A DNA stretch of 64,000 bases from positions 868,001 to 932,000 of the forward strand of contig OZ037885.1 of NCBI GenBank assembly GCA_964035575.1. The letters are read 5' to 3'. Positions 10,423-21,491 of the stretch are shown in pieces. The position numbers and the translations under genes were made by a program. The notes beneath the pieces are model-generated. The model was not told the DNA's origin and ran no database searches. It saw nothing but the letters and a program-made list of their open reading frames with translations. The stretch's first letter is position 1, and the number at the start of each line of letters is the position of its first letter. Origin of the DNA: Rhynchopus sp. YZ270_cl-10 (taxonomy: Eukaryota; Euglenozoa; Diplonemea; Diplonemida; Diplonemidae).

Positions 10423-11207
10423 AGGGTAGTGTAACTTTTTCGGTCTGTTACCGTTATTTTGGTGTTCGAAAAATCCGGCGGGCGGCGGAGAAAAAAAGTT
10501 ATGAAGAAAAAAAAGTTTTACCAGGGGGAAAAAAGTTATGAAGAGATTTTCTTACATTTTTCCAGAGTTTTCTTCACAGTAAAATCCTTATTTTCGTGAC
10601 GTGTAGCTTGTTTTCTGTTACGTGTAGCATTTTGTGTCTTCTCATAATCATGTTGCCTGGGTACCTAGGTTCCTGGACACCGGGTGTCTAGGTACCAGAA
10701 AGTTATAGGTAGTGTACAGTGTACAGTGTACAGTGTACAGTGTACAGTGTACAGTGTACAGTGTACAGTGTACAGTGTACAGTGTACAGTGTACAGTGTA
10801 CAGTGTACAGTGTACAGTGTACAGTGTACAGTGTACAGTGTACAGTGTACAGTGTACAGTGTACAGTGTACAGTGTACAGTGTACAGTGTACAGTGTACA
10901 GTGTACAGTGTACAGTGTACAGTGTACAGTGTACAGTGTACAGTGTACAGTGTACAGTGTACAGTGTACAGTGTACAAGAAAACACTCGTGAAGGAAAAC
11001 GACTTTTCTCTCGAGAAAAATTGCCTACTCACCAAGTGATCGTGAGGTGCTATGGGTATGGGCCCTGTACAGCCCCACCCACATCTTTCCTATAGAACCT
11101 CTTCATAACTTTTTTCCCTAGGTACTTTCTACATAACTTTATTTTTTTGGTTTTCGAAAAATCCGGCGGGCGGTAACGGTAACAGGCTGAAAAAGTTACA
11201 CTACCCT
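10423..11207. repeat. Inverted-repeat cassette around the AGTGTAC array
   Basis: The left arm (10423-10456, GGGTAGTGTAACTTTTTC then CTGTTACCGTTA) recurs inverted at 11173-11206. A second word, TTCGAAAAATCCGGCGGGCG, occurs in direct orientation inside both arms (~10464 and ~11153). The tandem array sits between them. Confidence 0.8.
10711..10977 (+). repeat. Tandem array, 7-bp unit AGTGTAC, ~38 copies
   Basis: 267 bp of perfect 7-bp units, immediately preceded by GGTACCTAGG- and GTCTAGGTACC-type words. ORFs here are artefacts. Confidence 0.98.
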
Positions 11208-12391
11208 TACACGTAAATGGCATGTAACTTCACATGTAATGTACATGTGATCATGTTACATGTGTCGATGTGTAAAAAACCCACCCACCATAATTTTCAC
11301 AACGATTTTTGAGGATTTTTTAGGTCTTACCAGAAATCACCGCCGAAAGCTGCCCAGAACCACCCCCAAAACCATTGTACCACTACCTGATTTCGCCACC
11401 TGTACCACATGTAACAAAAGTTACATGTAATACCACCTGTACCACCCGTTACTTCGTGTACCCTGAGGGTCCGTATGGCCACCGTGTGTCTGTGTGTGTG
11501 CCCCACCAAAAAATCGCTAAGGGCCGTTAAAAAATGACCCTCCCCTATGGCAACGACCTGTCAGCGACCTGTCAATATCGGCCCCCCCTGGAGCACCATT
11601 CAGACTTTTTTCTGTATGTCCTCCCGTAGGCCGGAAGGGTATGTAGGGACATCCTGTTCTGTCATGAGAGGTTAACATCCCTGCCCTACTGTTCGTACAG
11701 CATACAGCATGGGACGCCATTCCACATACTGACAGAAAAAAATACCTCTAAAATACCCCTTTTCAGCCTACCGGACTTGCTCTTAATCATTTTTCTTGTC
11801 CAGTACACAAAACTTTCTTGTAAAAAGGAAAAAAGAGAACAATTGTTTTTCTTTCATTTTTATGTGCGTGTTTCCAACCAAAGAAAAACTGAACATAACA
11901 TTATACCAACTGATCTGTCCTTACTACTCTACTGCTATGTCTTTTTCCGTTGATCGCAGTTATTTAGGCGCTTTGCCTGAGTGACGTACGGTATGATGGA
12001 TGAGGGGGGAGGATTCAAAAGGAAAAAGCGTAAAGACAGATCTGCTGTTGGTTTTTTAAAGATGTTCAGTTTACAATGTCACTTCGTGTATGCAAAAAAA
12101 AGCTTAAGTAGAAGGTACCAAATGTTCGCACAGAACATCGGTTTCATGGCATTCGCCCACCATGTATGGTATAGAAGTACTGATGATGTCAATACTGCCG
12201 AAGAATTCTTAAAGTTTCAATTTATGCACGGAAACAATTGCTTTTTCTTTGTTTTCACGTTTTTGCAACAAAAAAAAAAAGATTGGGTGGATCTGTTTTG
12301 AACGTCCTTGTCATTTCTCTTTGATTTGGAAGTGTATGAAACTACTTTGTTGTGCATTCATCCGGGTTGTTAGAAGGGAATAGGGGCATGA
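11208..12391. other. Intergenic; GACCTGTCA motif and dispersed repeat H
   Basis: No gene seen. The right GACCTGTCA copy is at 11551-11580. 12105-12255 shares a diverged ~150-bp repeat with 34047-34230 (both start AGTAGAAGGTACCAAATGTT). Confidence 0.5.
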
Positions 12392-12654
12392 GAGGACATG
12401 AGGACATGAGGACATGAGGACATGAGGACATGAGGACATGAGGACATGAGGACATGAGGACATGAGGACATGAGGACATGAGGACATGAGGACATGAGGA
12501 CATGAGGACATGAGGACATGAGGACATGAGGACATGAGGACATGAGGACATGAGGACATGAGGACATGAGGACATGAGGACATGAGGACATGAGGACATG
12601 AGGACATGAGGACATGAGGACATGAGGACATGAGGACATGAGGACATGAGGACA
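12392..12654 (+). repeat. Tandem array, 8-bp unit GAGGACAT, ~33 copies
   Basis: 263 bp of perfect 8-bp units ending ~470 bp upstream of the second P450 start codon. Confidence 0.98.
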
Positions 12655-13122
12655 GCCTTGTGTGGGAGGGGTGGGGGGGCGGTACATCACCTGCATCGGG
12701 GATGGGGACAGGGAGGCAAAATGCTGCTGGGGTAAAGGAGTTCTGTGGCTTCCCCGGGATGGGTGACATGGGGGGGCGCTGTGGGGGTGCCAAAGGCCTT
12801 GAGTGGGGGCGGTGTTGTTGTGACAAATAAGTGTTCAGCTCTGCTGATCCCTTTGAGACCACAACGGGCCGTCTGAAGGTGCACCGGTTCTTTTGTCTAA
12901 GATGAATGTGCCACATCCATGTTTCATCTCTAAGCGGGTCTTGTTTTGGCGTTGTGAGCAGCTTGCCGCGGGGGTGTCCTTAAGTGGTGTTGGTTTAAGG
13001 TGGTCAGGGGAACTACGGGCTGAAGTCATCTGATCAATTCGTCACAAGCCTCGCAACGTTGTCGACGAGGAGAGATCAAAACACCCTTTGCAGGTTACTC
13101 AGGATATATACACACATCAACA
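12655..13122 (+). other. Upstream region and leader of P450 gene 2
   Basis: G-rich then mixed sequence. No ORF is convincing. The final ~25 nt (CTCAG then GATATATACACACATC) match the leader of P450 gene 1. Confidence 0.5.
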
Positions 13123-14670
13123 ATGCTTCTGTGGATCTTCTGTGGCGCATGCATCACAGTGCTCGCTGTGCTGCACCGTTTGTGTGCTAAGGTGCTGGTC
13201 AACCAAAAGGGCCTTGAGATGCACTCCAGCACACAGCCCTTTGTGGGGATCCTGTCGCTTATGCTGAAGGCAATGAAGGAGGGCACTGTGTACGACGTGA
13301 CCTTGGATGAGCACAAGAGGAATGGGTGGAAGGCGTACGCCCACTCCGTTCTTGGGCGTGGGCTGACTGTGCAGATTGTGGACCCGGCTGATATTCGATT
13401 CCTTCAGGTCACGGCGCACACGAAGTTTGTCCAAAGCCAGGATGTGGTGCCTTTGATCAGCGAGTTTATGGGCACCTCCCTCGTCATGCTGCAGGGTGCA
13501 GAGTGGAAGGAGCAGCGCGTCGTGTACAACCACATCTTCACAAGGCGTATGCTTCGTGACCGCATGGGCGAAGTCTTTGGCACCACAGCACAGACAGCTG
13601 TCACCCTTCTGAAGGAGAAGATTGCCGCAGGAAACGGGCGGGTTGATGCATTTGATATTCAGAGGTTCTTCTCGAACCTCACCTTCGACACGACGAACAG
13701 CATTGCCTTCTCACGTGGCACAAACGCCCTGCAGGGCAACGAGAAGGACGTGGAGTGCCAGAAGGCCTTTGAAGGTGTGATGATCCGCATCTTTGAACGC
13801 TTCCTGACACCGTGGTGGAAGATCAACGAGATGTTCCAGCTGTCGGAGAGCGAGCGCGACTACCGCCGCTGCATGGACATCGTTGAAGACGTCTTCACCA
13901 CTGTCATCGACGACTTCCTCAACAAGGACGGCACACTGAACGAGGAACGCATCCGCGACGGGACGATGTCTTCCATCTTTGTCGAGCACCTGCAGGATAT
14001 TGAGGACGGAACCGCCGTCACCAAGGTCTCCATGCGCCAACGCCTGCGCGACTTGATTGTCACCGTCCTGACTGGGGCACGCGACACGACGTCATCATCG
14101 CTTACCTCAATTATATTCATTCTCTGCCAGAAGGAGAACGCACACTGGATGGAGAAGCTGCGTGAGGAGGCGCTGGAGGTGTTCGGAGGGGAGCCGAACA
14201 GGCCGCTGACGTTCGACGATGTGGACGGGTGCACCCCGATCACGGATGCCGTCTTCATGGAGACGGTGCGTCTGCTGCCGAGTTTGATGATCAGCGAGCG
14301 TGTTGCCACTGAGGACGTGACGTTCCCTACTGGCTTTGAGGTGAAGGAGGGGCAGACTGTCAACTGGTCTTTGCAGGCGGTCAACCGCAACCCCAATGCG
14401 TGGGGTGAGGACGCAGATCAGTTCCGCCCTGAGCGTTGGATGGAAGGCAAGAAGTACGACGACGGTTCATTTACGTCCTTTGGCTTCGGGCCAAGAACAT
14501 GCCCAGGCCAGTCCATGGCGCGTGTGCAGATTAAGATGACGATTGTTACGCTCTTTGCACACTTCCGCTTCGAACTGTACAAGAACCACGTCCCCAAAGC
14601 CATTCTCCTTCCGTTCTATGGCTTTGAGGACGGTGCCTTCGTGAACGTGCTCCCAGCAACCGAGAAGTGA
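13123..14670 (+). CDS. Cytochrome P450 monooxygenase (copy 2, 515 aa)
   Basis: Intronless paralogue of the P450 at 5989-7548. The first ~16 residues are identical and most of the protein aligns without gaps. The I-helix motif here is GARDT (318-322), so the usual AG pair is reversed relative to copy 1. The K-helix ETVR is at 380-383, PERW near 438 and the heme loop FGFGPRTCPG at 453-462 with axial Cys460. All catalytic landmarks are present, so the protein is probably active. Divergence concentrates in residues ~90-125 and ~365-385, which in P450s include substrate-contacting regions; different substrate preference is an inference. GC content is well above that of the flanks. It ends in TGA. 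Confidence 0.96.
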   Translation: MLLWIFCGACITVLAVLHRLCAKVLVNQKGLEMHSSTQPFVGILSLMLKAMKEGTVYDVTLDEHKRNGWKAYAHSVLGRGLTVQIVDPADIRFLQVTAHTKFVQSQDVVPLISEFMGTSLVMLQGAEWKEQRVVYNHIFTRRMLRDRMGEVFGTTAQTAVTLLKEKIAAGNGRVDAFDIQRFFSNLTFDTTNSIAFSRGTNALQGNEKDVECQKAFEGVMIRIFERFLTPWWKINEMFQLSESERDYRRCMDIVEDVFTTVIDDFLNKDGTLNEERIRDGTMSSIFVEHLQDIEDGTAVTKVSMRQRLRDLIVTVLTGARDTTSSSLTSIIFILCQKENAHWMEKLREEALEVFGGEPNRPLTFDDVDGCTPITDAVFMETVRLLPSLMISERVATEDVTFPTGFEVKEGQTVNWSLQAVNRNPNAWGEDADQFRPERWMEGKKYDDGSFTSFGFGPRTCPGQSMARVQIKMTIVTLFAHFRFELYKNHVPKAILLPFYGFEDGAFVNVLPATEK

Positions 14671-16356
14671 ACCTTCCCGTCAGCTGTTTCCCCCCCATGA
14701 TCTTAGCTCTGGGAAAATGAATTCGTGTGCGATGTGTGTGCACCCTGATTGTGTCTTAACTTTTCTTAACCCTCCTGCAAGAACATGAAAGATCTGTGTC
14801 ATGTGAGGTCTTTGTTGGGTTGTTCTGCTTGTTCTAAAAAAAACCAAGTCATCATTGTGAATGACTCGATCAACAGCTTTCGGGTTGCTTGAGATTTGAT
14901 TGTAGGTGTCTGTGTATGAGAGACATTTTTTTTTCATTTTTTTTTCTTTTTACAGTGCCCACTTCCGCAGGGTCGTTTGCACCTTTAATTTCTCTTCTTT
15001 TTCCTTCCATTTTTCTTCTTTAGATCTTCGCATATAATGGTGATTGTCGATATTGTGAAAAGAATAAATCTTTGATATTTTCTTTGACACAAAGTCAAGA
15101 GCCTTCCTTGACCCTGGCTTTTTTCTTTTGACATTTGAAGCTTTTTTCTTTTTTTTTTCATATTTTTTTCCATTGCCTGGCAGCATTCCCTTTAGAACAC
15201 TGCATTGCGAAGATCGCTGCATCGACCACCCGTCCTTCCTCTTTTATTATTTTCTCTCTTTTTTTTTTGTCACTCCCTCACGTTGATACAAAAGGTGTCT
15301 GGTTGTACCGTGATTATCACCTGTCGTTGCAACCTGCCCGTTTGTTCTTCGAGGACTAACTCTCTTTGTAAGATGTATGTGTGAGAGCTTGGAGGCCCAC
15401 ATTTGTCTTTCAGAGGAAAATTTTTTTTTTCTCTTTTTCAGAGATTCTTCATAGGTTGCGAAACGCGTGTATTGTAATCTATGATTTCCTAAACAAAAAA
15501 AATGCTTGCTTCTTTTTTTTCTTTGGGGTTTCTCTTGATTCTTTACTTTTCTTTATCTCTCTGTTCTGAGGTACACTGCCATGAGGGTTTTGTATTTCGA
15601 TTCAAACGTATGTTTCCTTTGTACCCTATTTTTTTATTTTCAAAAAAAAAAAAAAAAAAAAAAAAATTTATTCAACAAAAAGAGGAGACGACGCTGGGTG
15701 GACAAAAAAAACTCCTTCTTTTCGATTGAAAATATTATCTTATTTATCTTTGTTTGCAAGATAGGGAAAACCCACGGTAACCATTTGATATTCTTTATAG
15801 GGTTGTATTGACGGACTGCGGATATTTATTCCGGTCCAAACGCACCCTCTAATTTTTTTTTTTTTTTAAATGTTGGCACTCTCTTGGGGTTTGATAACCC
15901 GGTGGAGAACCGGTGCGTGCGTCTACTGAACGGTGATGCGTTTGCACTTTTAACTTCTCTTTTATTGGGTGATGATGACTCATGAGAGACTTGTTATCAT
16001 GTTTACCAACTTTTCTTTTATTCTTTTTCACGAACACAAAAAAGTTTTTTTAAAAAAATGAAAACACTTTTTGGCTTCTTCCTCGACGCGCTTTCATCCC
16101 TCCCTGCCCCTTTCCTGTCGCAAAAAAAAAAAAAAAAAAAAAAAATCGGGGCAACAATATTGGAGTGTACCATTGGTAATCAATGGTATTTCAATGATGA
16201 TATAGGTGAGTGACGACACCTCCCCCTTTTTTGCCAATTCTGCACGTTTAGGAAGGCAACTTCCTATTAAGCCCGCCTACTCTATTTTCTTGGAGCTTTT
16301 CAGGACCGTACGTGCTCCGATCCCTAAAAAGGAATGGTAAAAAAGTTTTCAAAAAA

Positions 16357-16388
<32 letters not shown>

Positions 16389-16948
16389 ACAAAGTAACAA
16401 GTCAAAGCAAAAAATATCAAAAAAAAACTGCATAAAGCCTCATTCGCGCCCCTTTCCTTTCAAAGCAAAAACATCAAAAAACACGGGTCGGGAAAGATCT
16501 TTTTTTTTTTTTTTTTTTTTCGAGAAAAAAAATCCTCTTCTCCCGAAAAAAAAAAAAAAAAAAAAGATTTTTGGGAGAAAAAAAAAAAGAGAAAAGATTT
16601 GAAAATCCTGGGAAAATCCTGAAAAAATCCTGAAAAATCCTGGAAAAATCCATGAAATTTCATGAAAAATCTCGAGATCTTGAGAAATCTTTGAAAAAAA
16701 AAAAAAAGATTTTCAAAATCTTTTTTTTTTTTTTCAAAAAAAAAAAAGATTTTCAAGATCTTTTTCATCTTTTTTTCTCTTTTTTTCCTTTTTTTCCTTT
16801 TTTTTTCAGGATTTTTCAAAGATCTCAAAGATCTCGAGAGATCCTGAAAAAAAAAGACAAAAATCCTGAAAATCTTGATTTTTTTTTTTTTCTCTCGAAA
16901 AAAGACAAAAAAAGACAAAAGATCTTTCCTAACCCGTGAAAAAATCAC

Positions 16949-16979
<31 letters not shown>

Positions 16980-17093
16980 AATCATTCCCCTTTCTCTTAT
17001 GGCGTCTATTAAGACACATAGCCAATTGTACTCTACATTATTTCACCATCCCGCCGAGGTCTTTGCGATACCTCTCCGTTTTTTTAACTTAGG
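14671..17093. other. Intergenic; low-complexity block with GATC palindromes
   Basis: No gene seen. Family E at 15370-15412, family B at 15567-15600, family F at 15876-15957. 16320-16985 is almost purely A/T runs interleaved with AGATCTT, CTCGAG and AATCCTGAAAA words forming nested short palindromes. Confidence 0.6.
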
Positions 17094-17584
17094 GTACCGA
17101 AACTTTTTTTTTTTGTAAGCGTCACCGCCCGCACTTTTTTTTGGATTTTGCGAAAAAAAAATTATGAAGAAAAAAAAAATTATGCAGGTGTTTTTCTACT
17201 GGGGGGGGGGGAAGCTGGTGTCGGTGACGATTCACCTGCAAGGGAAACGCTTCGAGAACGTTGCGCAGGGGTTTCGCGTGGAGGATACGGTAGGCCATTG
17301 AGCGTATTTCAAACGCCAGAGAACTTCAAATAAATATCAGAGCAGCTTCACGCCAGAGAGCGAACTTCAAAGTTCTGAAACCTACGTGGGCAACCCTTGA
17401 CTTCACCCTATCATAACCCACCCTCTCCCACCCTCTCTCCCTCCCAATGCACAACCTCAACAGAACTCCTATCTCACTTAAAAATGAAAATCATACCCGT
17501 GAGTGTGTCGTGTGGAAAAGTTGAGTACAACACTATGTGTCAATGTACCTAGTGGGAGGGCTAGTGGGAGCTGAGTACTGAGTT

Positions 17585-17800
17585 TACACAGTATACACAG
17601 TATACACAGTATACACAGTATACACAGTATACACAGTATACACAGTATACACAGTATACACAGTATACACAGTATACACAGTATACACAGTATACACAGT
17701 ATACACAGTATACACAGTATACACAGTATACACAGTATACACAGTATACACAGTATACACAGTATACACAGTATACACAGTATACACAGTATACACAGTA
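17585..17800 (+). repeat. Tandem array, 9-bp unit TACACAGTA, 24 copies
   Basis: 216 bp, exactly 24 perfect units. Passes directly into the 5-bp array with no spacer. Confidence 0.98.
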
Positions 17801-18147
17801 CAGTACAGTACAGTACAGTACAGTACAGTACAGTACAGTACAGTACAGTACAGTACAGTACAGTACAGTACAGTACAGTACAGTACAGTACAGTACAGTA
17901 CAGTACAGTACAGTACAGTACAGTACAGTACAGTACAGTACAGTACAGTACAGTACAGTACAGTACAGTACAGTACAGTACAGTACAGTACAGTACAGTA
18001 CAGTACAGTACAGTACAGTACAGTACAGTACAGTACAGTACAGTACAGTACAGTACAGTACAGTACAGTACAGTACAGTACAGTACAGTACAGTACAGTA
18101 CAGTACAGTACAGTACAGTACAGTACAGTACAGTACAGTACAGTACA
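17801..18147 (+). repeat. Tandem array, 5-bp unit CAGTA, ~69 copies
   Basis: 347 bp of perfect CAGTA. The unit is the 3' part of the preceding 9-mer, so this array probably arose by slippage within it. Confidence 0.98.
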
Positions 18148-18523
18148 AGAACATCCATCAACGCGTGTCTTGTGCTACCTCGTAATGTGCTCCTCTCCCC
18201 AAAACACGGTAATTACCCGCCCCCATGCCCACCCCATCTGCCTCGCCTCCATCTGATGATGGTCCAGCGGACAGCAACCATCAGTGTGTCATCTGCCACA
18301 CGAGAGATCATCATGTTAACAGCAGTAAAGTGGATCCCGTCGGGTTTCCACACTAATACCAAGTTTTCAAGGGAGAAAAAAAAAGAAAAAAAAAAAAAAA
18401 CACCTGCATATTTTTTTTTCCCTACCATAATTTTTTTTTCTTCATAATTTTTTTTCCCGCACGCCCGCACTTTTTTTGGAGATGTGCCGGGACGCTTACA
18501 AAAAAAAAAAGTTTCGGTACCCT

Positions 18524-19628
18524 TACAAAAAAAAACTTCCCCTTTTAAAAAAATACACCCAGACGTACAGTGTAATCGATCCGCATTGCGAAGCACTTCC
18601 CACAAAATTATATCAAGGGAAGGGGGGGACACATAATAAAAATGTCATGTCAGAAAATTGACCGTGTGCACCCCCCCCATTTTCCCGCTCTTTTTCTCTC
18701 TGTCTCTCTCTTTTTATGCTTTCGTTTTTTTTTTGCGACATTAACAAACACAAATTTACAGCAAAAAAAAAAAAAAATAATAATAATAATGAATGCCTTT
18801 CACCCACGATTTTATTATTCTTTGGGGTTTGTTATTAAAACAGAAAATGGCTGTGTCAACAAGACATCGCTTTCTCTATGGCCCCTTTTTCTTTTTTTTT
18901 TTTTAATCTTTTTTTATCTTTTTATTGATCCCTCCCATATTTTCTGTTCTCCATTTGAGCAGAAAGTGCACGGAGTTATTGCTAATTTTTCTTTTTGATT
19001 TTGCTTATAGTTGCAAGATGTGTGCATACTTTCAATGTACTTCATTTTTCAGCTTCTCTTTTTTTTTTGTGGAAATTTTTTTTTGTAAGTTTTTGTTTGT
19101 TGATGTTTTTGAGAGAGACATCGTTGTTCCCTTCCTACCATTCTCGCTTCTTTTGTATTGTCGTTATTTTTTGTCTTTCTTTAAAGGAGTCGAAAAACAG
19201 AGCCAAAGCACTGTTTATCACCCTTTATTCCTTTCTCTCTTTGACCCATGCTGTCCGCCAGGACAGCCTTTTTTTTTTTTTTTTTTTGACTTTATGTCAG
19301 GCTCTCCGCTAGGATTTCCGATTTTGAAAATATTCTGTTGATGGTCCACGTTGGTGGGGTACATGCTTGCGCCGCAGGCGCACGGTACGTAACTTTTTTT
19401 TTTACCAACGCCCGATTTTGACTTTTTTGGGACGTTTGAGCACTCACCTCTCCATATCTTCTTCTCCTGAGCTTTTTTGACAGGTAGAACGGGTCTGAAC
19501 CACTTAGCAGAACTTTTTTTTTTTTTCTTTTTTTCCCCATTTTCAAAAAGTTCTGTTGACAATCAACAGAACTTTAGTACCTAGCGGAGTGCCTGTAAAC
19601 TTTATGTGATAAGGTATCCCTCCTGTTC
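18524..19628. other. Intergenic, low complexity
   Basis: No gene seen. T-rich with homopolymers. A GCGCCGCAGGCGCACGGTAC motif occurs at ~19370 and a TTCTGTTGA...TCAACAGAA hairpin at ~19550-19572 (repeated at ~39095-39118). Confidence 0.5.
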
Positions 19629-20561
19629 TAAGCATACCCCGAAGGCGAAATAAGTATTCGCCCTTTCTTCGGATCCTATTCGGATTTGGGGTTTATAGGT
19701 TGAGGTAGGGTGCTATACATCACTCCTCTTAAGACCAGGCGCAAGCTTAAGAGCGACTCTAATGGGTCGGTCTCGTGGGATATTTTTTGTCTTGCGGCCG
19801 ATCGAATTGAGACGTGACTTTTTCTTAACGACCTCAGCCAGGGATTACGCAGCTCCCCCAAAAATAAAAAAAGTACGTATGGATTTTCAACACGTACAAT
19901 TCTAAGCAAAAACAATTAAAAACCGCGCGCGCTTCGCGCGCGCTCTCCCTGGCAAAGTTGGTTGAGAAGGGTTGTGAAAGTTCGAAGAACTGGAGAAATC
20001 ATCAGTCATGGCATCCAAATGTTCCTGGCGAAGCCACGGTACGCAACATTTTTAAAAAATCTTGACATAAAATGGCACTTTCGTTGGTAACGATGGTCCA
20101 GTTCCGTAAACTTTACTTCCATATTTTGCTAAAACGAAAGTTTCTGGCGAAGCCACGGTACGCAACATTTCTAAAAATTGCGCTTAAAATTGCCTATTAT
20201 GTCATGGGAAGGGTGTATTGCAATCTAGCGCCGCAGGCGCACGGTACGCTACTTTTTTCTTTCGCCATGCTGCATGCTCCTTTTCCGGTAAAATAGAAAA
20301 TTGTCTCCTACAAATAGAATTCTGTAGGGGGTAGGTGAGAGGTGGGGGCGGAGCCCCACTCCTCACCTACCCCACCCCAGCCCCAATCCAAAACCCAAAT
20401 TACCTACGTATGGACACGTATGGACACGTATGGATTCCACCTTTTCAAAAACAATTCACGTATGGATTTCCATACGTTCCACACGTGGAGCGTAATCCCT
20501 GACCTCAGCAGTTGCATCCAAATCTAGGGTGAATACGAAATTCGCCTTCGGGGTATGCCTA
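19629..20561. mobile_element. Foldback-like element with inverted arms (~930 bp)
   Basis: CATACCCCGAAGGCGAA at ~19633 recurs inverted at ~20540-20556, and a second arm word, GGGATTACGC, at ~19842 recurs inverted at ~20490. ACGTATGGA is repeated at least five times in the arms. The interior (~20025-20290) holds two GCGAAGCCACGGTACGCAAC words and one GCGCCGCAGGCGC hairpin. The same ~265-bp interior recurs at 55735-55995. No coding capacity, so non-autonomous. Confidence 0.6.
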
Positions 20562-21483
20562 GGTGGGGCAATGATTATGTATCAGCATACAAAAAAACCC
20601 CTTTCGGTGGTAAAAACTGTGTGCATAAAATGAAGTGCTCTCTTTGGGTGGGTTCGATAAAAAACACTACAAGAGAAAGCAGTTGTCCTGCGTCTTCCGG
20701 TTGTCCGGGTGAGGCGGGCAATAGTGACTAACAGCTTCATTTGCAAGATATGAAGAAGATTGCGTGTCTGAGACGATTATCTTAGTCTTTCGCATTTTTT
20801 TTTCCCCAAGGTGGAGTTGATGCAAATTTGAATTTACATACAATCAGCGCCCGAACCGAAGTATATATCCCTTTTTTTTTTTCGTTTGTTTTAAATCTCC
20901 TCCAAACAATAAATAGTGGAGCTCATCCTCGGGTGATACTAATACAACCAAGTTTTCAAAATAAAACAGATCAAAAGAGTGTGTTGTTCACTCTGCAAAA
21001 GGTATCTCTACCTTTGTTGTTTTGCTCTCTTGTGGTCGACCCTGTTGGTAGCCAATCAAATTCTTTTTTTTTATTTCCAGTGCCTGCGTCCCAGAGGCGT
21101 TGGTACTATCAGCTTTACCCCCTTTTTTATCATATCGGATGCAAACCACGAAATGGATTGTAGGCCTGCATGGTTAGGTGTCCCCCCCAGTACAGCCAGT
21201 CATTGTACCAAAGGTACACTGTTCACGAGAGGGCTTTGTATTTCAACTCTACTTTTGTTTTCTCTTCCTGGTTGCCAAAGGGTCGTTTCCTTATGAAGGG
21301 TCAAATGGAATGACCAACTTAACGGATCAGAGGGATCATGTCACACCCTGGGTTGATGGCTGGGTTCTGATGTTTTATTTGTTCACACTTTTGGGTATGA
21401 AAAAAAAAATAATCAGGAAACACAAAACAGCCAAAAATTACCCTAGGTTGTGGTGACCTGTCGGGTTCATTCTTCTCCCCCCC
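20562..21483. other. Intergenic; hairpins F, C and B
   Basis: No gene. Family F at 20632-20712 and 21078-21120, family C at 20917-20965, family B at 21214-21252. Confidence 0.6.
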
Positions 21484-21491
21484 TTTCCCCT

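Larger units (their letters stand above)
17091..18523. repeat. Inverted-repeat cassette enclosing two tandem arrays
   Basis: A 33-bp perfect inverted repeat (17091-17123 and 18491-18523, containing GGTACCGAAAC and GTAAGCGTC) bounds the block. Further inside, ATTATGAAGAAAAAAAAATT and TGCAGGTGTTTT in the left arm reappear inverted at ~18395-18445. The arrays at 17585-18147 lie between the arms. The organisation resembles foldback elements; the classification is inferred. Confidence 0.8.

Noticed and set aside
9556..10986. Long ORFs of VYLCTC and TVHCTLY repeats
   Set aside because: They are open in several frames on both strands because they translate perfect tandem arrays with units of 7 or 8 bp; no start context or flanking coding signal.
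17478..18161. 227-codon minus-strand ORF of LYCTV repeats
   Set aside because: Translation of the CAGTA and TACACAGTA arrays; other frames are equally open.
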